From Lachnospiraceae bacterium (GTDB lineage: Bacteria > Bacillota > Clostridia > Lachnospirales > Lachnospiraceae), in contig JAFQCM010000037.1 of the NCBI GenBank assembly GCA_017399445.1, forward strand, positions 1-64,000: a DNA stretch of 64,000 nt. Reading direction: 5' to 3'. The notes under the pieces were generated by a model. That model searched no databases, was not told the origin of the DNA, and worked only from the letters and a program-made list of their open reading frames with translations. The translations under genes and the position numbers were made by a program. Below, piece by piece: positions 50,987 through 60,314 of this stretch; the stretch's first letter is position 1; every line of letters starts with the position of its first letter.

Positions 50987-51973
50987 CTATATGGTTTTCA
51001 CCCGATACATTTTCACATAAAACTCGGTTCCATTCCCCTTTTCACTGGCAACAGATATGGTTCCATTCTGCTTCAATACAATCTGCTTTGTCATGGACAA
51101 TCCAATCCCTACACTATTGCCAGAGGTATTTCCTGCCTTATAAAACCGTTCAAATATATGGGGCAAATGTTCCGGCTCTACTCCTTCCCCATTATCCGAA
51201 ATCTTAATATGAGTCGCTATATTATCCTGAGAAGCACAAATAGAAACTCTGCCGCCCTCCGGTGTATGCTCAATACAGTTTTTCACAATATTAGAAAAGG
51301 CTTCGTTGGTCCAGTGTTCATCACATACCATCCAGATTTCCGAATTTACCTGAATTTCCAGAGAGATATTTTTTACTTCTGCCATAAGTTCAAAAGCTTC
51401 TCCCACACGCTCCATCAAATGCTGTAGATTTACCTTTTCCTGCTTTAATTCCAGCACATCTGCTTCTAACTGGGATATGGTTAATAAATTTCGAATCAGC
51501 CAGGTAATTCTGTTTACCTGCTTATCAATTTTAGCCGCATATTCCAAACGTTCCTCTTCTGATAATTCCGAGGATTCCAGTAAATCTGTCATAATCGTAA
51601 TGGCTGCAATTGGAGTTTTTATCTGATGAGAAATATCGGACAACATATCTGCCATATACTTTTTCTGCTTCAATTCCTTGGAATAAGTTTCCTTTAACAA
51701 CACCACTACTTTATAAATTTCACTTTGCAAAATTCCAAACTGACCTTCTTGAAAAGTTTTCAGTTCCGGTAAATCCTGTCTTTCCTGTACTAAACCTAAA
51801 TAAGAAATCATCTCTGACAGCTGTTTTTCACAATTTTTCTGATAAAAAAAATGAATGAGAAAAAGTATTATAATACAGCCTGTCAAAATGATGCACATAA
51901 TCTGTTGCTCTCGCACCACAGCACAAAGTATGGCTGTAATTCCTATTATCATAATTTGTAACCAAGATGTCAT
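50987..51973 (-). CDS. sensor histidine kinase of the second ABC/two-component module
   Basis: A 328-residue kinase with two adjacent N-terminal helices (about 5-45) and no sizeable outside loop. The H box is SDISHQIKTPIAAI (about 118), the N box is NIVKNCIEH, and the G boxes are DNGEGV and VGIGLSMTKQI. It lies 40 nt after the response regulator gene and ends the operon of ATPase, permease, regulator and kinase. Its small sensor region suggests that it senses through the partner permease. Confidence 0.92.
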   Translation of the reverse strand: MTSWLQIMIIGITAILCAVVREQQIMCIILTGCIIILFLIHFFYQKNCEKQLSEMISYLGLVQERQDLPELKTFQEGQFGILQSEIYKVVVLLKETYSKELKQKKYMADMLSDISHQIKTPIAAITIMTDLLESSELSEEERLEYAAKIDKQVNRITWLIRNLLTISQLEADVLELKQEKVNLQHLMERVGEAFELMAEVKNISLEIQVNSEIWMVCDEHWTNEAFSNIVKNCIEHTPEGGRVSICASQDNIATHIKISDNGEGVEPEHLPHIFERFYKAGNTSGNSVGIGLSMTKQIVLKQNGTISVASEKGNGTEFYVKMYRVKTI

Positions 51974-52013
51974 ACTCTAATAACCTTCCTGCATTTTCTG
52001 TTGTTTCACATGT

Positions 52014-52691
52014 TTACTTTTCCATCCGATATCCCACACCACGAACGGTCTGAATAAACGGATTCTCTTGGGAATCACCTAATTTTTCTCTTAATCTCTT
52101 CACATAGACAGTTAAGGTATTGTCATTTACAAAATCTCCTACCTGATCCCAGATATCATTTAAAATCTGCTGACGTGACAAGGTTTGTCCCCGATGATTT
52201 ACAAAAACCAACAGTAACTTATACTCCATGGCAGTAAGTACAATTTCTTCGTCCTTCCGATATACTTTTCCTGTCTGCAAATGAATTTGATTTTCCCCCA
52301 CCTGCACAATACCAGTATCCACCACACTCCGATGAGACCGCCGAAGAATTGCTTTCATTCTGGCAAGAAGCTCACGTATACGGAAAGGCTTTGCAATATA
52401 ATCATCTGCCCCCTGCTCTAAAGCCAGAACTGTATGTACCTCATCATCACAGGCAGTGAGAAAAAGGATTGGTATATTACTTGTTTTGCGGATTTCTTTA
52501 CAAATGGTATATCCATCTCCATCAGGAAGCATTACATCCAACAGACAAATATCTAAGTCCACTCCGGATTTCCAGATTTCCAACGCTTGGTTCTGTGATG
52601 CAGCACTTAGCACTTCATATCCTTCCTGCCTTAAAGAAATCTGCAATCCTTCTAATATAATTTCATCATCTTCTACAACTAAAACTTTCAT
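52014..52691 (-). CDS. OmpR-family response regulator of the second module
   Basis: A 225-residue regulator: receiver domain with EDDE, phosphoacceptor Asp in ICLLDVMLPDGDG (about residue 52) and Lys in AKPFRIREL; winged helix at about 130-225 with VYVKRLREKL and TVRGVGYRM. It sits between the permease and kinase genes. It probably binds the TGACA-ATTC-TGTCA dyad upstream of the ATPase gene. Confidence 0.93.
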   Translation of the reverse strand: MKVLVVEDDEIILEGLQISLRQEGYEVLSAASQNQALEIWKSGVDLDICLLDVMLPDGDGYTICKEIRKTSNIPILFLTACDDEVHTVLALEQGADDYIAKPFRIRELLARMKAILRRSHRSVVDTGIVQVGENQIHLQTGKVYRKDEEIVLTAMEYKLLLVFVNHRGQTLSRQQILNDIWDQVGDFVNDNTLTVYVKRLREKLGDSQENPFIQTVRGVGYRMEK

Positions 52692-52752
52692 TCCTGTTCC
52701 TTTCCTGACTACCTTTTATTTCATGCTAAATAAAGCCTATCTCAGTCTTCTT

Positions 52753-55569
52753 TTATGATACATTTTCATTCCGCAGCTGTTCAAATATATTTTCATTTTC
52801 TCTTGTCCGATAACAATAAGAGGTAACACCAAACAGCCACACACCAGAAAAAATAATTGCCAATACAAATAAACCAACTGGAAATTCCAATTCAATTCTT
52901 CCAAAATAGACGGATAATACGGTTTTCAATAAATATATAATAGGAAATGCAATTACACACGCCCATAGAATTCCTTTGAAAAACAGACCAATATTTTCAC
53001 AAAACAGCATTTTCCTTCTTTGTTTTTTTGTCATTCCAAGAGAAGTGAGAATTGCAAATTCCTGCTGGCGTGCTGCTGCTCTTCCCCAAATAGAATTATA
53101 TATATTCAAAATGCAAATAATAGAAGTCAGAATGATAAAGCAGACTGCAAGAATATCAATAATACAGGCAACTGCTTCTGCTACTGTTTTCAATGTTTGA
53201 CTTTCTCCAGCTTTTGCAAAACCGAATGCATAATTCTCTTCATTTGCCAAAGTCTGTAATTTTTCTATCAAATCTGTTTCTGTTCCATTTAATTTAATGT
53301 GAAGTTCTCTGGTGATTCCATTATTATTTTCATCTGTTTCTTCATTCATAATAAACTGCATTTTTTGTGCAGTATCCGTATTTATAATCAACCATAAACC
53401 TTCACTATGAATAGTTGCATATTCTTTCAGACTTTCATTGGTAGCATATCCTGCAACTGTTACATCAAACTCTTCCACCTCTTCCTTTTGTGCATTATAA
53501 ATAGAAAGTGGCATGGTATCTCCAATCTTTTTATCTGTCATATGCTCTAACTGGAAGAATTGGTATCTTTCCGGTTTATAATCATCAAAGCTCATATTTT
53601 CTGTAGATAGTTCTGTATTCTGATACACAAGTACAGAAGGTTTAGAAGTATCTTTCACCAAATCCAAATCACATTCTGACTTTTCTGCGATTTTTTCATA
53701 AGTTTCCTGGTCTACTCCAATAATACTAAAAGTATTGTAATTGCCTTCTGTTAATTCTTGAAATTGTTCCTCTGTTAAATCTTCTGGATAATACAAATCT
53801 GCAATGGTATGATATGCCTCCCAGTATTCCTGACTTAAAATATCATTTTTTACTGTTCCCGTCCACATATTACAGTACCATTCCTGAACTTTTTCCACAC
53901 CCTTATCCGCCATAATTTCTTCTTTTAATGCCTGATAGATTTTTGCATTATCTGGTTCTTCTGATAACACATAATCCCAGCCATCGGTATGAATGGAAAG
54001 GGTTACATCCTCTACCAGACGATAATGCACCATTTTATTAATCCCATTGGCTCCAAAGGCAGTTACCAGAAAAACTACCATAAAACTGGCAATAGCACGA
54101 ATAATACTGCTGGTTTTTCCTTTTTGACGTTTTAAATTATTTACCGCAACCAACGCTTCCGGCTTTGACTTTTTTATAAAGAAATCATTTCTCTTATATT
54201 CTTTCTTCTTACTTTCCATATTCCCACGAATACTTTCAATTGGCCCAATTTTTCCAATTTTACGGGCTGGAAGCCATGCAGAAAGCGCCACTGTAAATCC
54301 ACTGACCAAAACAATAAAAAGCAAAGCTTTTCCCGATACTTCCAAAGGCACTGTGGTAGTATGAATAAAATCTGTTCCTGAAAAATCAACAATATCAGCA
54401 ATATAAGGCTGTAATACCTCCATAGCCACTTTTACAATGCCCATACCACCTAAAATTCCAACTGGCAATGCAATGAGCCAGAGAGAAAAAGCTTCATAAT
54501 ATACACTGCTTTTCTTTTGCTTTTTGGTGGCCCCTACAGAAGAAAGCATTCCTAAATATCTGCTTCTTTCTTCAAAAGATAAATTAAATACATTATAAAT
54601 TAAAATCACAGAGGCAACCATAATAAAAAGAATAAAAAATACCATGACAAATGTTACAATTACATTAATGGTATTGTCTGATGAATTAGCTGTAAATGCA
54701 AGTAATAAATCATTGCACTCAAAATTATCATAACTTCCTGTAATTCTTTCTAAATCTTCCACATAACCATATCCGGAATCCAGTTTGTCTAAGTCAAACA
54801 TTATTGTCACATTAGCCTTTTCTACATGTTCCATAGAATTCTCCATATAGGTAAGTGCTGCATATCCACCAGAGTTTGCTGTTTCAAAAGATGGTGCAGA
54901 GATAAAACCTACTACTGTAACTGTTTTCTTATAACCGATAGACTCATGGGTTTCCTTAAAATCTTGGGTATCTCCCAAGTATGCAAAATTTTGCGGAACC
55001 TCTACACTCTTTCCTGGATAAACTGTTAAATTAAAAAACGGAAAAAAAGTAGATTCAATATCATAATTTATTCCTGTGAGATAACGTTTAAAACAGTCCA
55101 ATTCTATCACATCTCCAACAGAAATATCCCCGCCATCCGCTAATGCTCTTGCGCTTAGTACCACTTCGGAGTCGTTTTCCGGAAGGCGCCCACTTTCCAG
55201 TTTAATATTCATCCAATCAAAGCAACTTTCAGAATATCCTTTCACAAGCAAATAAGGACACGCCTCATTTACAGACTGGGGAAGATAAGAGTATCCATAA
55301 GTGCCGGAAACAGCAGTTTCTTCAATATAATTAAGTTCCTTTATCTGATTGTATTGTTCTTCATTTACATCATACACACTGGCATGCCAGCTTCCGCTTT
55401 TCTCAGATGCAACCTGGGCAAGATAAGAAAGTGAGGTATCTTTTCCCACAAATACACAGGTCATAAGCAACACCATAAATACAATTCCCACTAAGGTAGT
55501 CATGGTTCTTTTCCAGTTTAACTTCATATATTGTCTGGTTACATGATAGATAATTTTCTTATTCTTCAT
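52753..55569 (-). CDS. FtsX-type ABC permease, 938 residues
   Basis: A large permease with about eight helices in two FtsX-type sets (about 285-440 and 790-925), an N-terminal helix (about 22-42), and two extracytoplasmic domains of roughly 200-300 residues. This layout is that of long MacB/LolE-like permeases involved in peptide resistance or lipoprotein handling. It overlaps the ATPase gene by 11 nt and has GGAGG eight bases before its ATG. The linked two-component pair suggests response to a cell-envelope peptide. Confidence 0.9.
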   Translation of the reverse strand: MKNKKIIYHVTRQYMKLNWKRTMTTLVGIVFMVLLMTCVFVGKDTSLSYLAQVASEKSGSWHASVYDVNEEQYNQIKELNYIEETAVSGTYGYSYLPQSVNEACPYLLVKGYSESCFDWMNIKLESGRLPENDSEVVLSARALADGGDISVGDVIELDCFKRYLTGINYDIESTFFPFFNLTVYPGKSVEVPQNFAYLGDTQDFKETHESIGYKKTVTVVGFISAPSFETANSGGYAALTYMENSMEHVEKANVTIMFDLDKLDSGYGYVEDLERITGSYDNFECNDLLLAFTANSSDNTINVIVTFVMVFFILFIMVASVILIYNVFNLSFEERSRYLGMLSSVGATKKQKKSSVYYEAFSLWLIALPVGILGGMGIVKVAMEVLQPYIADIVDFSGTDFIHTTTVPLEVSGKALLFIVLVSGFTVALSAWLPARKIGKIGPIESIRGNMESKKKEYKRNDFFIKKSKPEALVAVNNLKRQKGKTSSIIRAIASFMVVFLVTAFGANGINKMVHYRLVEDVTLSIHTDGWDYVLSEEPDNAKIYQALKEEIMADKGVEKVQEWYCNMWTGTVKNDILSQEYWEAYHTIADLYYPEDLTEEQFQELTEGNYNTFSIIGVDQETYEKIAEKSECDLDLVKDTSKPSVLVYQNTELSTENMSFDDYKPERYQFFQLEHMTDKKIGDTMPLSIYNAQKEEVEEFDVTVAGYATNESLKEYATIHSEGLWLIINTDTAQKMQFIMNEETDENNNGITRELHIKLNGTETDLIEKLQTLANEENYAFGFAKAGESQTLKTVAEAVACIIDILAVCFIILTSIICILNIYNSIWGRAAARQQEFAILTSLGMTKKQRRKMLFCENIGLFFKGILWACVIAFPIIYLLKTVLSVYFGRIELEFPVGLFVLAIIFSGVWLFGVTSYCYRTRENENIFEQLRNENVS

Positions 55570-56266
55570 CTATGCCACCTCCCAGACTGCGAATCTGTTC
55601 ATTTCGAACAATTTTTCCATCTTCTAAATAAATCATTCGATCTGCCTGCAGTGCAATACTTTCATCATGGGTAATTAAAATTAAGGTCTGTTTTTGGGTT
55701 CGATTAGATTTTTTCAGAAGTTTAATAATCTCTTCTCCATTTTTTCTGTCTAAATTTCCTGTTGGCTCATCTGCAAGAATAATGGCAGGATGATTAAATA
55801 ATGCACGCCCAATGGATACTCTTTGCTGCTGTCCTCCTGACAACTGGCTTGGAAGATTCTTTCTTCGCTCTGTAAGTCCTAAATACTCTACAATAGAATC
55901 TAACCGTTCCTGTTCCATTTTTCTGCCGTCCAGTAAATGTGGCAAAACAATGTTTTCATCTACATTTAAAACTGGTAGTAAGTTATAGAACTGGTACACA
56001 AGTCCAATCTGTCTTCTTCGAAAAATTGCCAGATTATCTTCATTTAAAGAATGAATGTCTGTTCCATCAATCATAACCTTTCCTTCCGTTGGCTTATCTA
56101 CACCACCTAAAATATGCAATAAAGTAGATTTTCCACTTCCGGATGGCCCTACAATAGAGACAAACTCTCCCTTTTCTACAGTAAATGACACATCATCTAA
56201 CGCCTTTACACAGGTATTTCCCTTTCCATATACTTTTGAAATATGTTCACACTTTAATATTTCCAT
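55559..56266 (-). CDS. ABC transporter ATPase of the second module
   Basis: A 235-residue MacB/LolD-type ATPase: Walker A GPSGSGKST (about 42), LVYQFYNLLPVL, signature LSGGQQQRVS, Walker B ILADEPTGNLD and the H-loop THD. GAGGAGG precedes the ATG. It is the first gene of the ATPase-permease-regulator-kinase operon. Confidence 0.94.
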   Translation of the reverse strand: MEILKCEHISKVYGKGNTCVKALDDVSFTVEKGEFVSIVGPSGSGKSTLLHILGGVDKPTEGKVMIDGTDIHSLNEDNLAIFRRRQIGLVYQFYNLLPVLNVDENIVLPHLLDGRKMEQERLDSIVEYLGLTERRKNLPSQLSGGQQQRVSIGRALFNHPAIILADEPTGNLDRKNGEEIIKLLKKSNRTQKQTLILITHDESIALQADRMIYLEDGKIVRNEQIRSLGGGIDEE

Positions 56267-56304
56267 GGTGTTCCTCCTCGGTTTTCCTTTTTGTTTCTAT
56301 TCGT

Positions 56305-56359
56305 ATTATACCTGTGCTATATGACTCCCTGATGAATTTTAAAGTGACAATTCTGTCAC
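56305..56359 (-). promoter_or_regulatory. BceR-box-like operator and -10 element of the second ABC module
   Basis: GTGACA-ATTC-TGTCAC (56344-56359) is a perfect dyad that fits the TNACA-N4-TGTNA consensus described for BceR-type regulators. A TATAAT (56310-56305 on the minus strand) lies 33 nt downstream without a consensus -35, as expected for an activated promoter. The ATPase gene starts at 56266. Confidence 0.65.
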
Positions 56360-56474
56360 AATTCTTTTTTTACATACCACCTTACGCCTTCACATGGCAA
56401 CTTTATACATTCTATCAAATCTTTTCTGAAAAACCAATAGCATTAGCCACGTGCACTGCCATGCCCACGCAAAC

Positions 56475-56509
56475 AAAGAGATGCCAGAATCCTCTTCTGA
56501 CACCTCTTT
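56475..56509. terminator. hairpin after the ABC-ATPase gene
   Basis: AAAGAGATGCCAGAA (56475-56489) pairs with TTCTGACACCTCTTT (56495-56509) with two wobble pairs. It follows the 56590 stop on the minus strand. The + strand side ends in a run of six T (56515-56520). The remaining sequence between 56360 and 56589 shows nothing further. Confidence 0.6.
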
Positions 56510-56589
56510 ATCTGTTTTTTATAGCGTTCTACCCAATTAATACTCTTTTCCTTCATAAGCAAATACAAATATTATTAACAACAAACTAC

Positions 56590-58290
56590 CTAAAATCTAA
56601 GCTTCCGATACCGATTAATACACGCAAAAATCTCCTGCTCCCTAGGTATCGCCAGATTGCATGGCAGGCAACCGCCTCCACAGATTTTCCCAAGCTCCTG
56701 TCGCTCTATCATCTGCACCAACAAGTCCACCACTTCCTGTAACGTTTTCTTCCCATCAAACAATTGGGTTTGTGCATATTTCAATATATGTCCCAGCATC
56801 ACCAACTGTTCCGAATCCATCAGCTGCTCCACATACCTTACATCCACTACTTCATGATTCAAAGAAATGGAATCCCGTCCCATAGTCTTTAACTTAATCC
56901 GCTGTTCCCCTTTTAACTTACCATCCGGCTTCACCAAACGATTGAATTCAAGTTTTGACATCTCTGCCACTTCTCTTTTAGATAACGGAAACTGGCTTGC
57001 CTGCTCCTTAGCAAATTCTGTAATATCCACTGGCTCATACCTGTTCATTTGTATCACACAGTCCGCCTTATGAAAATAAGAACCAGAACTTCCTGCTACT
57101 AATATGGTAGAAATCCCAAACTCCTGATACAGCATTTCTACTCTGTCAATAAACGGTACAATTGGCTCTGCCTCCTTCTGCACTACCCGTTGCATTAATT
57201 CATCCCGAATCATAAAGTTGGTGGCACTGGTATCTTCATCAATTAAGAACACCTTCGTTCCTGCCTCCATACTTTCTACCATATTTGCCGCCTGAGAAGT
57301 ACTTCCACTAGCATCTTCTGTTTCAAAAGCTACCGTATCCTTGCCATTTGGCAGATCACGAATAAACATGGAAATGTCTACATTTTTAATACTTCGCCCA
57401 TCCTCTGCCCTAATTTTCATAGCAGTATCATCAGTAATCACATATTCTCTTCCATCTCCTGCAATGTGATGATACACACCTACTTCTAATGCTTTTAACA
57501 GCGTGGATTTTCCATGGTATCCGCCACCTACAATTAAATTAATTCCCTTTCGGATTCCCATACCTTTCAACTGACCATAATGAGGAAGATTCATGGTAAC
57601 TTCCATGCTCTCAGGTGAAATAAATTTTACTGCATCTTTCATAGGACGCCCGGAAACACCTGATTCTCTAGGCAATATTGCTCCATTCCCCACAAATGCA
57701 ATCAGTCCCATTTCTTTTAACTGCTCTCTGATATATTTCTGATCTTCTGCAAGCTCTGCCACCGCTTCCACTTCTTTTTCCGGAAGCACATGATAATATA
57801 AGGTTGTTTTCACACATTCCGGCAAAAATTGAAACAATATCTTTTCTAACTCTCTGGAATTTACCGTACGTCCATTAGCTGGAAAGCCGATTTCCATACG
57901 AAGTACCAAATTCCCAGAAGTCTCTTCAATGGTACATCCACTTCGTTCCAATATTTCCTGTCCCGGACGGCTGACTGTCATTAATCCACTTTTTCCAGAT
58001 CCTTTGGCTTTAAAAGACACTTTTTCCACAGCTTTGCCAAACTTTCGAAGAAGATAATCCTGCAATGCAATTCTCTTTTCTTTTTCCTGCCATAAATGTT
58101 TTGGAAAGCCTGCCTGCTGTGCCTGAATATGGATACTAACTTTGGAAGGAGATGCAAAAGGGTCTCCCTGAACATGGTCAATAGAAAGTACATATCCTGG
58201 AAATTCATATTTTCCCTTGGTATCTTTGTAAGCAGGATATCCTTTATGGTCGATTCTTCCCAATATATTTTTTAATTCTGCTGATTTCAT
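56590..58290 (-). CDS. ABC-ATPase domain protein (COG3044 type)
   Basis: A 566-residue soluble P-loop protein. It starts SAELKNILGRIDHKGYPAYK, has Walker A VGGGYHGKST at about 255, an IDEDTSATNFMIRD Walker B region, and VAGSSGSYFHKADCVIQM. These are landmarks of the predicted ABC-class ATPase family COG3044, whose role is not established. The C-terminal Cys-rich part (CGGGCLPC) is variable in the family. The start at 58290 overlaps the upstream gene's stop as ATGA and has GGAG eight bases before it. Confidence 0.85.
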   Translation of the reverse strand: MKSAELKNILGRIDHKGYPAYKDTKGKYEFPGYVLSIDHVQGDPFASPSKVSIHIQAQQAGFPKHLWQEKEKRIALQDYLLRKFGKAVEKVSFKAKGSGKSGLMTVSRPGQEILERSGCTIEETSGNLVLRMEIGFPANGRTVNSRELEKILFQFLPECVKTTLYYHVLPEKEVEAVAELAEDQKYIREQLKEMGLIAFVGNGAILPRESGVSGRPMKDAVKFISPESMEVTMNLPHYGQLKGMGIRKGINLIVGGGYHGKSTLLKALEVGVYHHIAGDGREYVITDDTAMKIRAEDGRSIKNVDISMFIRDLPNGKDTVAFETEDASGSTSQAANMVESMEAGTKVFLIDEDTSATNFMIRDELMQRVVQKEAEPIVPFIDRVEMLYQEFGISTILVAGSSGSYFHKADCVIQMNRYEPVDITEFAKEQASQFPLSKREVAEMSKLEFNRLVKPDGKLKGEQRIKLKTMGRDSISLNHEVVDVRYVEQLMDSEQLVMLGHILKYAQTQLFDGKKTLQEVVDLLVQMIERQELGKICGGGCLPCNLAIPREQEIFACINRYRKLRF

Positions 58291-58946
58291 GCATAACACT
58301 CCATTCTTTTTTCTTTTATTACCCTGCTGATTTTCCATAATCCCCAGCCAATCAAATAGGCGATACCCATAATTAAAAACACATACATCACTGACATCCA
58401 TATAGGTTGTTCATATACATACAAGAAGGAATATGGACCATGCATCACTTTTGCAATATTCAGGCTGGTAGAAATAATTGCATAAATAATCGTTGGTGTT
58501 AAAGATATTGCTGCCATATTCTTTTTCAAATCATGTTGATAGGTATCTACCATAAAAAAGGACATTACTGCAAGGATTGGACACAAGGTATGCTGATACT
58601 TTAATGGTCCTTCAAAAAACATTCGTATGTACTCCGGAATTCCACCAGAAGGTGCTAATATGAAAAACACTACCATAAAGGTAATTGTCATACAACAGGT
58701 TCCAAAATACTTTATATTTTTTATCCATGTATAATTTCTTTTTCCCTGCAGCTCTCTTATCTGATAAATTAAATCTAACATACATCCCAGTGAAATAAAC
58801 AGATTACTTTCCACTGTATAGTAGGTCAACATGATAAGCCCATTTTCATAAATTTCAATATAGCTTCCTAAAATACCAAAAAATATAATAATAATATCAA
58901 TTCCGATTCCACGAATGCATCTGTTCTTTTGTATCTCTTTCTCCAT
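58287..58946 (-). CDS. six-to-seven-helix membrane protein, Pr6Pr-like
   Basis: A 219-residue integral membrane protein. The YYTVESNLFISLGCMLD segment early in the chain and the ordered helices resemble Pr6Pr-type membrane proteins. The start at 58946 follows GGAG by eight bases. It overlaps the ABC-ATPase gene by 4 nt, so the two are co-translated. The function is unknown. Confidence 0.65.
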   Translation of the reverse strand: MEKEIQKNRCIRGIGIDIIIIFFGILGSYIEIYENGLIMLTYYTVESNLFISLGCMLDLIYQIRELQGKRNYTWIKNIKYFGTCCMTITFMVVFFILAPSGGIPEYIRMFFEGPLKYQHTLCPILAVMSFFMVDTYQHDLKKNMAAISLTPTIIYAIISTSLNIAKVMHGPYSFLYVYEQPIWMSVMYVFLIMGIAYLIGWGLWKISRVIKEKRMECYA

Positions 58947-59095
58947 TTCCAATTCTCCTTATCTCATGTTATTTTCTATATGTTATCCTAATTTTTATTA
59001 TTCACTTTCTTATTCCTAGTACATCAGTTTCTTAATAACCGGACTAAATACGCAGAATATTTCATCAAATGAGCAAGCTATTTCAAAATGCTATA

Positions 59096-59779
59096 TTATA
59101 TTCTGTTTAATTCTGCTTTGATTGTTCTCCAATCTGGAAAAAAACTATCCATAAATCCCCAAAAACGTTCATTATGGTTTTGTTCCAAAAGATGTGTCAT
59201 TTCATGAACTACTACATATTCCAGACATTCTGGTTTGCTTTTTGCCAGCTGCAAATTCAGCCAGATACGCTGTGCACTGGTATTACATGTTCCCCATCTA
59301 GTTTTCATATTTTTTACGTTCCATTCCTTTACCTGCACGTTCATTACAGGTTCCCACTTGTCTATCAATTTTGGAATTCTCATTTTTAGCTGTTTCCGGT
59401 ACCATTCATTTAAACACTTTTCCCGCTGCTCTCTTGTGCTGTTTTCCTTTATCCACATTTGAATTTTCTCCTCTGAAAATGTAACTTTATTGCTTCCATT
59501 CCAATACTTTACTTCTAGTGGATATGTCTTTCCGAGAAATAAAATTTGCTCGCCTGTCTCATATTGCAATTCTCTTTGAGGCATTCTTCCTTCATATTTC
59601 TTTCTCTTTTCCTTAATCCAAGTACTTTTTGAAAAGGCAAATTCTTCAATAGCTTTTTGGCTCATTCTTTTCGGTGCGGAAATTACTACTTTGCCATTAG
59701 GGGAAAGTACCTTTAAATATATGTTTTTTATTTTCTTTTTTTCAATGGTAATTGGAATTCCTTCTATTTGAATTTCCAC
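59096..59779 (-). CDS. YgjP/DUF45-type metallopeptidase
   Basis: About 227 residues. The zinc motif VVHEMTHLLEQNHNERFW (His-Glu-x2-His plus a downstream His) lies near residue 195, and a WGTCNTSAQRIWLNLQLA segment before it is typical of the YgjP-like (DUF45) family. The start is taken as the GTG at 59779, after AAGGGAAG, because homologues begin EIQIEGIPI; an in-frame GTG at 59830 is possible. It follows the DUF1294 gene. Such proteins are often called predicted metal-dependent hydrolases; the substrate is unknown. Confidence 0.85.
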   Translation of the reverse strand: MEIQIEGIPITIEKKKIKNIYLKVLSPNGKVVISAPKRMSQKAIEEFAFSKSTWIKEKRKKYEGRMPQRELQYETGEQILFLGKTYPLEVKYWNGSNKVTFSEEKIQMWIKENSTREQREKCLNEWYRKQLKMRIPKLIDKWEPVMNVQVKEWNVKNMKTRWGTCNTSAQRIWLNLQLAKSKPECLEYVVVHEMTHLLEQNHNERFWGFMDSFFPDWRTIKAELNRI

Positions 59780-59820
59780 TTGTGTTCTTCCCTTCTTTAG
59801 AAATATTAAACTTGAATATA

Positions 59821-60096
59821 TTACAGCCACTTAAGACCTATATAAATACAAAGTCCTATCTGAAGAATTAGAATTGCCGGCATCCCAATCACGAAATACC
59901 AGTGTTTTGTCTTATGTCTGCATACTGCCATTCCCAAATTCGAACCAATGCTGCCGCCTAAAACAGCAATGAAAAACAATGTTTTTTCCGAAATTCTCCA
60001 CTGATGCTTTATGGCTTTCTTTTTATCTATGTACATGGATAAGAAACCGATTATGGTCATCACCACTACATATACTGCAAATACTTTTATTTCCAC
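59821..60096 (-). CDS. DUF1294 membrane protein
   Basis: About 91 residues with three hydrophobic helices. The IGFLSMYIDKKKAIKHQWRI segment, then LFFIAVLGGSIGSNLGM and a conserved HKTKHWYF, are the DUF1294 signature. The GTG at 60096 has GGGAAG upstream; the ATG at 60129 has no site. It lies upstream of and close to the YgjP gene. Its role is unknown. Confidence 0.8.
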   Translation of the reverse strand: MEIKVFAVYVVVMTIIGFLSMYIDKKKAIKHQWRISEKTLFFIAVLGGSIGSNLGMAVCRHKTKHWYFVIGMPAILILQIGLCIYIGLKWL

Positions 60097-60199
60097 TGTC
60101 TTTTTCTTCCCTTTCCTATCATATAACATTAATAGTAATTGTGCCCTTTTTTCCTAATGATGTCAAGTGATACTCTTCTGCTAAAAACTGCAAAAATAT

Positions 60200-60254
60200 T
60201 ATAAAAAGAGCTTTTGTACTACAGATACTTCTCTTACCTATAGTACAAAAGCTC
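60200..60254 (-). terminator. terminator of the surface-protein gene
   Basis: GAGCTTTTGTACTA (60208-60221) and TAGTACAAAAGCTC (60241-60254) make a perfect 14-bp stem, followed on the minus strand by TTTTTAT. It lies 60 nt past the stop of the secreted protein gene. Confidence 0.85.
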
Positions 60255-60314
60255 AAACAACTTCTTGTATTCTATTTTGAATAACTTTATTATGGCATGG
60301 AATTTCTCTAACTG

